From assembly GCF_026625565.1 (NCBI RefSeq), contig NZ_CP112998.1, positions 5,730,001-5,794,000 of the forward strand: DNA of 64,000 nucleotides. The letters are read 5' to 3'. The notes beneath the pieces are model-generated. The model did no database searches, had not been told where the DNA came from, and saw only the letters and a list, made by a program, of their open reading frames with translations. This stretch comes from Dyadobacter pollutisoli (GTDB lineage Bacteria; Bacteroidota; Bacteroidia; Cytophagales; Spirosomataceae). Of the stretch, positions 24,664 to 33,648 are shown one piece after another. A program made the translations under genes and the position numbers. Position 1 is the stretch's first letter; every line of letters begins with the position of its first letter.

Positions 24664-25326
24664 TCACGAATGAAAAACGTCTATTTTAACATTTGTCGCA
24701 AAATATTTACAGAATGGCGACAGCGGGCATTGAAAGCATTGCGGGTTCCTGGCGGTGCAAACGTAACGCCCATGCAATATAAGCCAATGGTGAGCCTTGT
24801 GAACCAGTAGTTTGGGAATATATCGCAACAATGCTTTTTCCACTGCCAATGGCGTTTTGGCCGTCAATGGAACCAATCCCAGCCGCCTGGACACCCGAAA
24901 GACATGTGTATCAACCGCCATGGCGGGTTGGTTAAAAATAACGGACGCAATCACATTCGCCGTCTTGCGGCCTACACCCGGCAGCTTCTGCAAATCTTCG
25001 ACAGATGTCGGAATTTCCGAATTGAACTGCTCGGTCAGCATCCGGGCCATTCCAACCAGGTGCTTACTTTTATTATTGGGATACGAAATCGATCTAATGT
25101 AAGTAAAAACCTCCTCCGCATTAGATGCTGCCAATGATTCCGGGTCGGGGAAGCGCTCGAACAATGGGGGCGTGACGATATTTACTCGCTTATCCGTGCA
25201 TTGCGCCGAAAGTATGACTGCAACTAGTAGTTCATATGGACTGGAATAATGTAGTTCAGTTTCGGGCTCGGGAAAGTTCTTGGTAAAATAATCCAGAAAT
25301 AAGTTAAAACGTTGTTGTCTTTGCAT
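24664..25326 (-). CDS. nth: Endonuclease III
   Basis: DNA glycosylase/AP lyase for oxidised pyrimidines in base excision repair. The 220-aa product keeps the helix-hairpin-helix LPGVGRKTANV with catalytic Lys121, the catalytic Asp139 in VDTHVFRVSRRLG, and the [4Fe-4S] ligands Cys190, Cys197, Cys200, Cys206 in a C-X6-C-X2-C-X5-C pattern. Length is standard. Confidence 0.96.
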   Translation of the reverse strand: MQRQQRFNLFLDYFTKNFPEPETELHYSSPYELLVAVILSAQCTDKRVNIVTPPLFERFPDPESLAASNAEEVFTYIRSISYPNNKSKHLVGMARMLTEQFNSEIPTSVEDLQKLPGVGRKTANVIASVIFNQPAMAVDTHVFRVSRRLGLVPLTAKTPLAVEKALLRYIPKLLVHKAHHWLILHGRYVCTARNPQCFQCPLSPFCKYFATNVKIDVFHS

Positions 25327-25453
25327 AAATACATATACTCATTCAGCTCCTGAAGGGATCATTCTTCAGAGCAATTTTTACCTGACTTAAAGAAGGGAAT
25401 TTTTTGTTCTCAAATAACAACAATATCCAGCTATTTTTAGGAATAGCTGGCAT

Positions 25454-25492
25454 AAAAAAACCCGCCGCTCTCAGTAAGAGAGAGCAGCAGGT
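25454..25492 (-). terminator. Terminator of sigma-factor operon
   Basis: On the minus strand a GC-rich stem (CCTGCTGCTCTC pairing imperfectly with GAGAGCGGCGGG) is followed by seven T residues at 25454-25460. It overlaps the stop codon of the small gene at 25471. Confidence 0.8.
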
Positions 25493-25719
25493 CTTTTAGA
25501 AGAGAATTGCCGTGAATATTTGACAACTTCTGCAACTGTCCGATCCGAAGGGATACGTACAATTTTGTCCATCTGACTCTGAATTTCCAACGAGTCGAGA
25601 TAAAAGTTCATCAAATTATCGTCAAGCGCTAAAGCCTCAACAATCAGCTCATTTTCATTTTCTGTTGTTTCGGCATATAAGTACCTTACAACATCATCGT
25701 AAGTAAAAGTTTTTGTCAT
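25471..25719 (-). CDS. Small protein overlapping and following the ECF sigma factor gene
   Basis: An 82-aa acidic protein (from the ATG at 25719; a GTG four codons earlier is also open). It contains TYDDVVRYLYAETTENENEL and a helical C-terminus, with no membrane helix and no zinc ligands. It overlaps the sigma factor gene by about 26 bp and shares its terminator, so it is translationally coupled. The position suggests a regulator of the sigma factor, yet it lacks usual anti-sigma zinc-finger or membrane features; the role is inference only. Confidence 0.65.
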   Translation of the reverse strand: MTKTFTYDDVVRYLYAETTENENELIVEALALDDNLMNFYLDSLEIQSQMDKIVRIPSDRTVAEVVKYSRQFSSKRPAALSY

Positions 25720-26293
25720 ACTGTGGGGCACGTTGGTTAAATTGCTTACGCAGGTTTATCAACGCGTAACGCATTCTCCCCAATGCCGTATTAATACTCA
25801 CGCCGGTAGCATCAGCAATTTCCTGAAAGCTCATGTCCTCGTAATGGCGCATGATCAGTACCTGCTTTTGCACATCCGGTAACCGCTGGATCATCTCCCG
25901 CAGTTGCTCATGTGTTTCCTGACGAATCTGGATCGACTCAACGGAATCTTCCGAAAAATCCAGCGTATTAAAAACACTGCTTCCATCTTCGAACACTACA
26001 TTGGGGTAGCGTTTATCGCGTCTGAAATAATCAATGGCTAAGTTATGTGCAATACGTATAATCCATGGCAGGAACTTGCCTTCATCATTATATCTACCCC
26101 CCTTTATCGTGTCAACTGCCTTTATGAATGTATCCTGTAATAAATCTTCGGCTACATACTGGTCCTTGACAATCAGATAAATAGTGGTGTATATTCTTGA
26201 TTTATGGCGCTGAACAAGCTTTTCGAATGCCTTTTCATTACCGCGGATATACAATGTTACCAACTCACTGTCGCTAACTTGGACTTTCTCCAT
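25694..26293 (-). CDS. ECF-type RNA polymerase sigma factor
   Basis: The 199-aa product has sigma-70 region 2 (about 22-95: FEKLVQRHKSRIYTTIYLIV, AEDLLQDTFIKAV, FLPWIIRIAHNLAIDYFRR) and region 4 (about 130-185: LPDVQKQVLIMRHYEDMSFQ, EIADATGVSINTALGRMRYAL). It directs RNA polymerase to a specific promoter set. No classical FecR-type or ChrR-type anti-sigma gene follows; instead an overlapping small gene does. A 383-bp non-coding region separates it from the divergent nucleotidase gene. Confidence 0.92.
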   Translation of the reverse strand: MEKVQVSDSELVTLYIRGNEKAFEKLVQRHKSRIYTTIYLIVKDQYVAEDLLQDTFIKAVDTIKGGRYNDEGKFLPWIIRIAHNLAIDYFRRDKRYPNVVFEDGSSVFNTLDFSEDSVESIQIRQETHEQLREMIQRLPDVQKQVLIMRHYEDMSFQEIADATGVSINTALGRMRYALINLRKQFNQRAPQYDKNFYLR

Positions 26294-26676
26294 TTTTACT
26301 ATTCGATTTAGTTAACGTAGAGCGGTTCGTCGATATTGTTTCTCCTTTCTGTTTGGTGAAAAAATTGAAGTGTCTTTTCTGTATTTTGAATTATACGAAT
26401 CAAAGAAATGGATTTGAAAAATAATTTGCAAATGTTTGGGTTTCTTTTTTCAGCAAATTATTTTTCGTTAACACATGTTAACAACTCAGAGACGTTTTTT
26501 AGAATATCCAAGCGTTTGATAACTTCTCTATCCCTATTAGAACAAATAATAGAACTTATCAAATAATATACGACGATCCGATCTCAAACAGATCATTTTT
26601 CCTTCGTGAGCAGTGAAATTTTCTGTTGCCATGTAGTAATTTCACTTTTTCAATAAAAATTGAACTTTTACCAGAT
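26294..26676. other. Long AT-rich divergent intergenic region
   Basis: About 380 bp between the sigma factor gene and the YjjG-type gene. I see no gene-sized frame, tRNA or hairpin of note. A GTTAACACATGTTAAC inverted repeat at about 26468-26483 is the only symmetric element. The length suggests regulation of the sigma factor, but no clean promoter box could be placed. Confidence 0.45.
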
Positions 26677-27372
26677 ATGAAATATAAACATCTTTTCTTT
26701 GATCTGGACCATACACTATGGGATTTCGAAAGAAATTCTTCCGAATCGTTGACCGAAGTTTTTCATCAAATGGCCCTGAGTGAATATGGAGTGTCATCAC
26801 TCGACGCATTTGTGCAGTCTTTTCTCAAAATCAACACGGCTTTGTGGGACGCATTCGATAGTGGGAAATTGCACCATACCTATATACGTGAAAATCGATT
26901 CAAAATGGTTTTCGAGGAATTGGGAGCAGAATGTCCGCCTAATCACACGGAAATCGGAGAACTTTACCTGAATTCGCTGCCTACTAAAAAACATTTACTG
27001 GAAGGTGCACTGAATCTGCTCGACTACACTTCTTCAGCCGGGTATGGAATGCACATTATAACCAATGGGTTCAATGAAATCCAGGCCAGAAAAATCGCCA
27101 GCTCCCAGATCGGCCACTTCTTTGAGAATATTATCACATTTGAAACTGCTAACGCCAAAAAACCTGACCGCCGGATTTTTGAATTCGCACTGGAAACTGC
27201 AAAAACCACTCCCGAGGAAAGTTTGATGATCGGCGACAACTGGATTGCCGATGTAATGGGCGCAAAACAGGTCGGTATGGACACAGTTTATTACAACCCT
27301 GCCGGATTAAAGTTCGACGAATCCCCTACTTACGACATCCGGCGGCTGGAAGAGTTGATGATTATTTTATAG
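26677..27372 (+). CDS. YjjG-type noncanonical pyrimidine nucleotidase (HAD)
   Basis: A 231-aa HAD phosphatase that likely dephosphorylates damaged or non-standard pyrimidine nucleotides. Motif I is FFDLDHTLWDFERN (Asp nucleophile), motif II IITNGF, the motif III Lys in NAKKPDRRIF, and motif IV MIGDNWIADVMGA. The ATG at 26677 puts motif I at residue 8, as in the family. The frame is open further upstream without family similarity. Confidence 0.88.
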   Translation: MKYKHLFFDLDHTLWDFERNSSESLTEVFHQMALSEYGVSSLDAFVQSFLKINTALWDAFDSGKLHHTYIRENRFKMVFEELGAECPPNHTEIGELYLNSLPTKKHLLEGALNLLDYTSSAGYGMHIITNGFNEIQARKIASSQIGHFFENIITFETANAKKPDRRIFEFALETAKTTPEESLMIGDNWIADVMGAKQVGMDTVYYNPAGLKFDESPTYDIRRLEELMIIL

Positions 27373-27389
27373 AGCTCGTTAGCTATTTT

Positions 27390-28214
27390 TTAATAACTGA
27401 AAAGCAGCGGATTGAGCTCGCTGTCAGCCGCACTGCCGATGGGTCTGGATAGTAGCCAGGTCTCCCAGTCCGCCTGCTGATATTCGTTCCGAGGCTGCAC
27501 AATTTTCTGGGCCTCGTCCATATATATCATTGTCATTACCTTGCGCGGACGCCCGGATACGTTCGCTCCGGCACGGTGAAATAACCAGCCCGCATGAAAA
27601 CTCACTTCACCGAGATCGAATGGAGTTTCATTCAGTTGGAATTGCTTCAGCTGCTCATTCATCAATGCTTCACTTTCATCACTGATCTCCAAATCACGCC
27701 CTATTTCAACGTGATGGCTCTTTTCCGCAAATGCCAAAGGCCCCATTTCCATCAAGGTTTTTTGTAGCGGAATCCAGACAGTGACGGTTTTGGGTGACGA
27801 TAACGGCCAGTAAAATTGGTCTGCGTGCCAAGGCGTTATGCCACCCAACGACTCTTTGTATAATGCCTGATCATGATATAACCTCACTCCTTTAACTTGT
27901 AACAAGTCCGTCGCTATTTTGGCAAGTCTTTTCGAGAAAACAAATTCTTTCACCTCCTCGCTTTCACGCCAAAGGTTCATTACCTGAAGAAAGGCCCGTT
28001 CGTAGGTCGTCCGCTCCTCCATCGGTTTGGTCAGTTTATTGAGCTTAAAAACCAGGTCAGTAATCAGTGAATCATAATGAGAGAGAATGGATTCGCTCAA
28101 AACGTCTTTAAGCTTCACGTAGCCATAAATATTGAAGTGTTCAATCGCAGCCTCGGGAAGTTGGTAAGGCTCTGATAATTCTTTGCTAATCAGGTCAGTT
28201 TGCAAATCGGTCAT
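27390..28214 (-). CDS. Phytanoyl-CoA dioxygenase (PhyH) family protein
   Basis: A 274-aa Fe(II)/2-oxoglutarate-dependent dioxygenase. The metal triad is readable: His and Asp in TPWHADQFYWPL and the distal His in SFHAGWLFHRAG, with an Arg nearby (GRPRK) for 2-oxoglutarate. Family members hydroxylate varied small molecules, so the substrate is unknown. It is the last of a row of minus-strand genes (31457 to 27390) but the contents are too mixed to infer a pathway. Confidence 0.85.
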   Translation of the reverse strand: MTDLQTDLISKELSEPYQLPEAAIEHFNIYGYVKLKDVLSESILSHYDSLITDLVFKLNKLTKPMEERTTYERAFLQVMNLWRESEEVKEFVFSKRLAKIATDLLQVKGVRLYHDQALYKESLGGITPWHADQFYWPLSSPKTVTVWIPLQKTLMEMGPLAFAEKSHHVEIGRDLEISDESEALMNEQLKQFQLNETPFDLGEVSFHAGWLFHRAGANVSGRPRKVMTMIYMDEAQKIVQPRNEYQQADWETWLLSRPIGSAADSELNPLLFSY

Positions 28215-28266
28215 AATCTATCTCTTTTCAGGAAAAAAAGATTTGTATAACCGAAAACTACCCAAC

Positions 28267-29154
28267 TTATTCGCTCTCATGAAAAGCAATCTTCTTTTCA
28301 CGTAGAAATTGTTTGATCACATCCACATGCACGCATTGCCCGACATTGAGGAATGGATAGTTGGAAACCCTCTTCCGGTGGCCTTCTGTAATCACTTCCC
28401 GGTTAATTTGATCAAAACCTAAATGCAAATGCCTCGTCGCGCTTTGCATACCATATATAACTCCGTTTTTATCAAACAATGGCCCACCGCTTTGGCCTCT
28501 CAACCCCGGCGTGCTCATCTCTATTCCGACCACCTCATTGCCCTCGCCAATATGGCGTGTAATAATGCCATCAATTGGGAAGCTGGGTGTATTCACTCGT
28601 CCGCTTTTTGTCCATTCAATATCACCGGTGTTCTTGTTATATTGATAATTAGAGAATTCAGGAAATGGGTAACCTAGTCTGCACAAATACCTTCCTTGCT
28701 TGACAAGCCGGGTGTCTTTCAGAAACCTTGCATAGCCTTGATATTGCTTTGTTTCGAAATCCCGGAATTGTATAATGGCAAGATCCTGAGTCGGGTGCAG
28801 ATGAATGGTGAGGCCTTTGTAGGCAGAAACACATTGAATAAAATTGAAAAGTATGCGTATCGGATTATCCGCATTGATTTTGTATTTGGCTTCCAGAAAT
28901 GATTTTTGCGTCTCAAAAGCAGGATCCTTTTCGAAAACTCTCAGTTCTCCCTTAAATTTCAGATAGTTTTCGTAAATGGAATTGGCATACAAAATTTGCC
29001 TGGCAACATGTCGGCAGGTGATTGCAAAACCATCTTCGTTTACAAAAAATAATGTGGCTGTACCGGGTACAATGTCGCTGCCGGTGTAGTATCGCAATAT
29101 GAAATGAACGGGACGCGTGTACTGATCTACTTTTTCAATAGCTTCAACGAACAT
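28267..29154 (-). CDS. Trypsin-like serine protease, apparently cytoplasmic
   Basis: The 295-aa product carries a complete chymotrypsin-fold triad: His49 (AITCRHVARQ), Asp124 (TQDLAIIQF) and Ser222 (LRGQSGGPLFDKNGVIYGMQ). There is no signal peptide, PDZ domain or membrane helix, unlike DegP/HtrA proteases. Stand-alone cytoplasmic trypsin-like domains in bacteria are often parts of defence or signalling pairs, but neither neighbour (PhyH, DUF2911) supports that directly. Confidence 0.82.
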   Translation of the reverse strand: MFVEAIEKVDQYTRPVHFILRYYTGSDIVPGTATLFFVNEDGFAITCRHVARQILYANSIYENYLKFKGELRVFEKDPAFETQKSFLEAKYKINADNPIRILFNFIQCVSAYKGLTIHLHPTQDLAIIQFRDFETKQYQGYARFLKDTRLVKQGRYLCRLGYPFPEFSNYQYNKNTGDIEWTKSGRVNTPSFPIDGIITRHIGEGNEVVGIEMSTPGLRGQSGGPLFDKNGVIYGMQSATRHLHLGFDQINREVITEGHRKRVSNYPFLNVGQCVHVDVIKQFLREKKIAFHESE

Positions 29155-29184
29155 AGAAAAGAAGGCGGGTATATTCTGAGAAGG

Positions 29185-29727
29185 CTATTTACTGGTAAAA
29201 GGCACCAGCGCTTCAGTCTGGTCCCAGCTCAGCACCATATTGGTACCGTTGGGAATTTCTTCAAAATAGATCAGGAACAATTCCTGTACGGAAGGCCTGA
29301 TGCGGATGGGAACTTCAACATTTAAAACATCCTTCCCATCATTATATTCTGTACCCCATTGCCCTACTTCCGAGTTGAGGATGATCTTCCAACTGCTTTG
29401 TCCCGGAACAGAATATAATGAATAGGTTCCTGCTTTAACCGCCTTTCCCGCGAGATACACATCCTTGGAAAGCTCCACGAGCGTTGCCTCGTTAGCACCA
29501 GTACGCCATACTTTTCCATAAGGCAATAATGCATTATCCTGCTCCCGCCCAAAAATCAGCCTGCCCTTTTTGTTCGGTCTGCTGTAGATAACCTTGACAC
29601 TGACACCATTTGCGGTACTTTCTGCAACAGCTTCGGGGCTGAATGATTTGGTATATTTCCTAAACCCAAAAAATCCGGCAATCGCAATGACTATTAGAAC
29701 TGAAACAATGAGGAAAATTCTTTTCAT
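29185..29727 (-). CDS. Exported DUF2911 protein
   Basis: A 180-aa protein with an N-terminal membrane helix (FLIVSVLIVIAIAGFFGF) and a DUF2911 domain recognised by LLPYGKVWRTGANEATLVEL, AGTYSLYSVPG and WGTEYNDGKD. The family is common in Bacteroidota and uncharacterised. It starts five bases downstream of the barrel gene's stop, so it belongs to the same transcript. Confidence 0.85.
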   Translation of the reverse strand: MKRIFLIVSVLIVIAIAGFFGFRKYTKSFSPEAVAESTANGVSVKVIYSRPNKKGRLIFGREQDNALLPYGKVWRTGANEATLVELSKDVYLAGKAVKAGTYSLYSVPGQSSWKIILNSEVGQWGTEYNDGKDVLNVEVPIRIRPSVQELFLIYFEEIPNGTNMVLSWDQTEALVPFTSK

Positions 29728-29732
29728 AAATT

Positions 29733-30446
29733 TTACGGACAGACAATTTTGTAAAAAGTATAGCTTACCGAGAGCCGCAAATAGTAATAATTATCTTTCA
29801 GCGACGGATCGCCTTGTTGAAGTTTATCGGTAGATGTTGGCTCCCCTCCCAGATTATCAAGGTAATCAGTAAACGTTTTTCTTGCCCCATACTCTATCCC
29901 GATATTCCACGGACGACGGATCTGATACTTGATTCCAACGCCATAAGGCAATGTAAATGAGCTGGTTTTATAAGCGCTAGTCTGAACATTCGGATTGAAT
30001 TTGGAATAACCGATACCGCCAAACACATACGGGCTCCAATTTACCGCAAATCTTCGCTCCTGAAAATTAAGGAAATTATATTCTGCAACCGCACTTCCTT
30101 CGATGATCCGTGTGGTGAAAGACCTATTTCTTTGTTGTTGAAACGGATCTTTACTATGCTTGTCATCCGCTCCGATTATCCCTCCGGCAACCTCCGCGCG
30201 AAGCGACAAGGCCTGGCTCGGATTATATCTGAAAAACAGACTTCCAGCCGGCTCGAAAAATCGAGCTTTTACTGAAGGCGATATGTCTCCCTTGTAGTTA
30301 AATCCACCCAATCCAGCTCCAATCTCAATTTTTTGAGCAAAAAGCGTGGTACCAGATGTTACAAAAAAACAGATACCTGCCACCAAAACCGGCAGCAAGT
30401 ATCTACGACTCAAATTTTTTATAAAATACTTCAACGTAACCGTCAA
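29733..30446 (-). CDS. DUF6089-like outer-membrane beta-barrel protein (TTG start)
   Basis: A 237-aa exported protein: signal peptide to about TLFAQ, then an eight-strand-sized barrel with GLGGFNYKGDIS, SLFFRYNPSQALSLRAEVAGG and the C-terminal SYTFYKIV. It shares IEYGARKTFTDYLDNLGG with its upstream neighbour (EIGFRKTFTDYLDDVHG), so the two are paralogues. The upstream gene's TAA is followed directly by TTG, the only sensible start, implying stop-start coupling. Function unknown; probably an outer-membrane scaffold or porin-like protein. Confidence 0.78.
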   Translation of the reverse strand: MTVTLKYFIKNLSRRYLLPVLVAGICFFVTSGTTLFAQKIEIGAGLGGFNYKGDISPSVKARFFEPAGSLFFRYNPSQALSLRAEVAGGIIGADDKHSKDPFQQQRNRSFTTRIIEGSAVAEYNFLNFQERRFAVNWSPYVFGGIGYSKFNPNVQTSAYKTSSFTLPYGVGIKYQIRRPWNIGIEYGARKTFTDYLDNLGGEPTSTDKLQQGDPSLKDNYYYLRLSVSYTFYKIVCP

Positions 30447-31457
30447 TTATCTTAGTGGAGGACATTTGATCTGCGAAGGAAGCATATAGTTGATATGGAT
30501 CATACCAAACCAGTAATTATCCGTGTAGCCTGGACTGTTTCCCCTAGCAGTACCGGGAGCCCCAAAACCAGTGGTTGGCAATGCCGCCAGCGGGTCATTG
30601 GTGTCAAGAAAATAATTCACCTGAAGGAATTTTTTCAATGCGTCTGTTCTGTCAGCTCCTTTACGAACCGCATACTGGTTTGTCGTTCTGTTTGCAAGCG
30701 CCAATGCCGTCGGATTGTCAGCAAAAAGTGCAGGATCGGCATAGTTTCCATGCACGTCGTCCAGGTAATCAGTAAATGTTTTTCTGAATCCGATTTCGGC
30801 TGAAATGTCAAATTTGTTATTGATTTTATATCTCACACCAATACCAAGAGGTATCGCAAATTGAACGAGAGAGTATGGTTTTGCATAACCTTCATTTCCC
30901 TGGCCCTCTGTGCCTAATGGCTGTAATTTAACCCAGTCACCCTTTAATGAGTCCAATGCTTTCGGATTGTGAGCCGTTAAAGCCACACCGGCAAAAACAT
31001 AAGCTCCAAATTGTGGTCGTCTATCGTAGCTGCGATTGTCAGGAATCAGTTTAAAAATACCTTGTAATGAAAACTCTTTCAGATCATTACGAAAATGCAG
31101 GTTTCGTGCATAAAAAACATTGCTTTCATGCTTCGAATCTCTGTTCATAATGTAGTCATCCCCCGCGATCCTTGCATAAGTAAAGCTGGCTCTTGCCCCC
31201 AGGCGCGGTGTAAAGTGGCGTGTGTAGTTACCTCCGATACTCCATCTCATCATCTTAAACATAGATGCAAGCGGACGTCTGTAAGGTGCCAGATCTCCGA
31301 AATAACTGGACGTTCCAATTCCAAAACCTGCCGTAGAATAGGGAACAAAGATGCCCCGGCTCTGTGCCTGGCTGTCTCCGCCTGTTAATAAAAGCCCAAA
31401 ACTTAAGATCAACGTCAGCGCTCCGGATACTCTTTTCAATTCAAAATTTCTACGCAT
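30447..31457 (-). CDS. DUF6089-like outer-membrane beta-barrel protein
   Basis: A 336-aa protein from the ATG at 31457, which gives a normal signal peptide (SGALTLILSFGLLLTGGDSQAQ); the frame is open 21 codons further upstream but that would bury the signal. Barrel strands include AGFGIGTSSYFGDLAPYRRP, GIGVRYKINNKFDISAEIGFR and the terminal YWFGMIHINYMLPSQ. It directly precedes the paralogous gene at 29733-30446. A minus-strand TATTTTTG at 31477-31484 may be its -7 box. Confidence 0.78.
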   Translation of the reverse strand: MRRNFELKRVSGALTLILSFGLLLTGGDSQAQSRGIFVPYSTAGFGIGTSSYFGDLAPYRRPLASMFKMMRWSIGGNYTRHFTPRLGARASFTYARIAGDDYIMNRDSKHESNVFYARNLHFRNDLKEFSLQGIFKLIPDNRSYDRRPQFGAYVFAGVALTAHNPKALDSLKGDWVKLQPLGTEGQGNEGYAKPYSLVQFAIPLGIGVRYKINNKFDISAEIGFRKTFTDYLDDVHGNYADPALFADNPTALALANRTTNQYAVRKGADRTDALKKFLQVNYFLDTNDPLAALPTTGFGAPGTARGNSPGYTDNYWFGMIHINYMLPSQIKCPPLR

Positions 31458-31705
31458 TTTCAGATCGATTTTTTTGCAAAAATAGAATAGTTGTTGGTTT
31501 TCTTCAGGATGTATCACCATTTCAACGTATTTCCCAATGATTTATTTGTACCGGTGATATTTTTTAAGAAAACCTCCCGACGCGAAATATACAATTGTCT
31601 TCGCTGTTAATACCTTATCCAATGCTGACCGCACATTAACAAACGTATGGTCTGGATAGGAAATAAAACTTTACTATCATTGTGTACTGAAAAAAGCACT
31701 CTAAA

Positions 31706-32332
31706 ATGATTTCGAGTAAGAATCTTCGCTTCGCGTACTCTTCCCAAAAAAAATTCAGTTTCCCTGATATTACTTGCAAGGATAAGGAAACATTACTTAT
31801 TCTGGGCCAGTCGGGGAAAGGAAAAACGACCCTGCTACATTTGCTCGCCTTGCTTATTACCCCTGATTCCGGTGAGATTGTCATAGCCAATAATCCTGCT
31901 ATTGGCCTTTCCCCCATACAGACTACCGAAATGAGGGCAAAAAATATCGGTATCATTTACCAGCGGCCACACTTCGTAAGTTCATTGTCGGTGCTGGACA
32001 ACATTTTGCTATCCAACTATCTTGCTAATCAAAAGCAGGACCATACCAAAGCAAAACAACTGGCCGAGCAGCTTGGTTTTGCGGAGCATTTAGCTAAAAA
32101 AACAGCACAGCTGAGCCAGGGAGAACAGCAAAGAGTAAGCATTGCCAGATCATTAATGAACAACCCGAATGTGATCCTGGCTGACGAACCGACTTCCAAT
32201 CTTGACGATAATAACTGTCAGAAAGTGATTGAGCTTTTAAAAAAACAATCGGCATCGATAGGGGCCAGCCTGGTGGTGGTTACACATGACCGGCGGCTGA
32301 AAGACGAGTTCTCTAATCAGGTTTTTTTGTAA
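31706..32332 (+). CDS. ABC transporter ATP-binding protein (LolD/MacB-like)
   Basis: A 208-aa ATPase with Walker A LILGQSGKGKTTLLHL, Q-loop IYQRPHFVSSLS, signature LSQGEQQRVSIARSLM and Walker B VILADEPTSNLDD. Its class energises FtsX-fold permeases of the MacB/LolCE type. The permease gene starts one base after its stop, so the pair is coupled. Confidence 0.92.
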   Translation: MISSKNLRFAYSSQKKFSFPDITCKDKETLLILGQSGKGKTTLLHLLALLITPDSGEIVIANNPAIGLSPIQTTEMRAKNIGIIYQRPHFVSSLSVLDNILLSNYLANQKQDHTKAKQLAEQLGFAEHLAKKTAQLSQGEQQRVSIARSLMNNPNVILADEPTSNLDDNNCQKVIELLKKQSASIGASLVVVTHDRRLKDEFSNQVFL

Positions 32333-32333
32333 A

Positions 32334-33587
32334 ATGACTAACAGGATGAATCTTTTTAAAATAAGCCTCGCCAATCTGAAAGAGAAAAAACTCAACAGTT
32401 TTCTGAGCGCACTTCTCCTTACGCTGGGAATCGGTATGATCTCGCTGCTGCTTTTGCTTAACAAACAGCTGGACGAACAATTCAGGAGAAATATCAGGGG
32501 CATTGATATGGTAGTAGGTGCCAAAGGAAGTCCGCTGCAACTGATCCTGTCCAGCATTTACCAGATCGACGCGCCGACGGGCAATGTACCACTGGCGGAG
32601 GTGAACGCATTGCGCAAAAATCCTTTCGTCAAAACAGTCATTCCGCTTTCCATGGGCGACAGCTATCAGGGATTCAGGATTGTGGGTACTACTCCCAAGT
32701 ACATTGAGCATTTCCAGGCGAAACTTGCTCAGGGACAGGTTTATAATGCTTCCATGGAAGTTGTAATCGGCAGTAAGGTCGCTCGCAACACACAGCTGAA
32801 AATCGGCGATACATTTTCCAGCGCCCACGGCCTCGACTCGAAAGGCGAAGTTCATGGGGACAAGAAATACAAGGTTACCGGTATTTTTGAAGCCAGCGGA
32901 ACCGTTGTAGACCAGCTCATTCTCACGCGGCTTTCGAGTGTGTGGGATGTACATGAGCATGCGGAGGAAGGTCACGAAGCGCATGACGAAAACATTGAAC
33001 ATACTGGCCCGACAGGAACCGATCCTGAGCCGGACGAGGAAGGAAAGGAGGTCACCAGCGCACTTATTCAGTTCAGAAATCCAATGGGCCTGATCACCAT
33101 TCCGAGGCAAATCAACACCAATACTTCCATGCAGGCCGCCCTGCCCAGCATTGAAATCAACCGGCTATTTTCACTACTCGGCGTAGGGATCGAAACGCTT
33201 CGTACCCTGGCATTGATCATTATTAGTATCGCCGGCGTGAGCGTTTTCATTTCGTTATATAATTCATTAAAAGAAAGAAAATACGAAATGGCATTGATGC
33301 TTTCGATGGGCGCGACCCGTTCCAGACTGTTTCTAATGCTACTGATCGAAGGGCTGATGCTGGCTGTGATCGGCTTCTTCGCCGGAGTGATTTTGAGCCG
33401 GGTTGGTCTGTGGCTTTTTTCGAGAGCTGCGGAAGAGGATTTTCATTATTCGCTCAAACAATTCACTGTTTTGCCAGAAGAAATCTATCTGTTTTTTGGC
33501 GCATTGGCGATCGGACTCATTGCGGCCGCTCTTCCTTCGCTGGGCATTTACAAACTGAATATATCCCGGACATTGGCAGAGGAATGA
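32334..33587 (+). CDS. FtsX-like ABC permease with His/acidic-rich periplasmic insert
   Basis: A 417-aa type VII (MacB-like) permease: one N-terminal helix (about 20-40, FLSALLLTLGIGMISLLLLL), a large extracytoplasmic domain, and three C-terminal helices (about 285-310, 325-350, 380-405). Within the domain, residues about 207-235 are dense in His and Asp/Glu (HEHAEEGHEAHDE and HTGPTG), typical of a metal-sensing or metal-buffering loop. Together with the DUF3299-like gene downstream, this suggests a metal-linked lipoprotein or substrate exporter. The metal is not established by sequence. Confidence 0.88.
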   Translation: MTNRMNLFKISLANLKEKKLNSFLSALLLTLGIGMISLLLLLNKQLDEQFRRNIRGIDMVVGAKGSPLQLILSSIYQIDAPTGNVPLAEVNALRKNPFVKTVIPLSMGDSYQGFRIVGTTPKYIEHFQAKLAQGQVYNASMEVVIGSKVARNTQLKIGDTFSSAHGLDSKGEVHGDKKYKVTGIFEASGTVVDQLILTRLSSVWDVHEHAEEGHEAHDENIEHTGPTGTDPEPDEEGKEVTSALIQFRNPMGLITIPRQINTNTSMQAALPSIEINRLFSLLGVGIETLRTLALIIISIAGVSVFISLYNSLKERKYEMALMLSMGATRSRLFLMLLIEGLMLAVIGFFAGVILSRVGLWLFSRAAEEDFHYSLKQFTVLPEEIYLFFGALAIGLIAAALPSLGIYKLNISRTLAEE

Positions 33588-33604
33588 TATTCTGTGTAAA
33601 TTTG
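33573..33604 (+). promoter_or_regulatory. Bacteroidota-type promoter for the DUF3299-like gene
   Basis: TTG at 33573-33575, 21-bp spacer, then TAAATTTG at 33597-33604. The expected start of transcription falls near 33610, about 40 bases before the ATG at 33649. It starts inside the 3' end of the permease gene, so the last gene may also be expressed independently. Confidence 0.55.
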
Positions 33605-33648
33605 TTAACCTGGTTAAATCCTTAATTCAGTCAAAATTTGAGGTTCTG

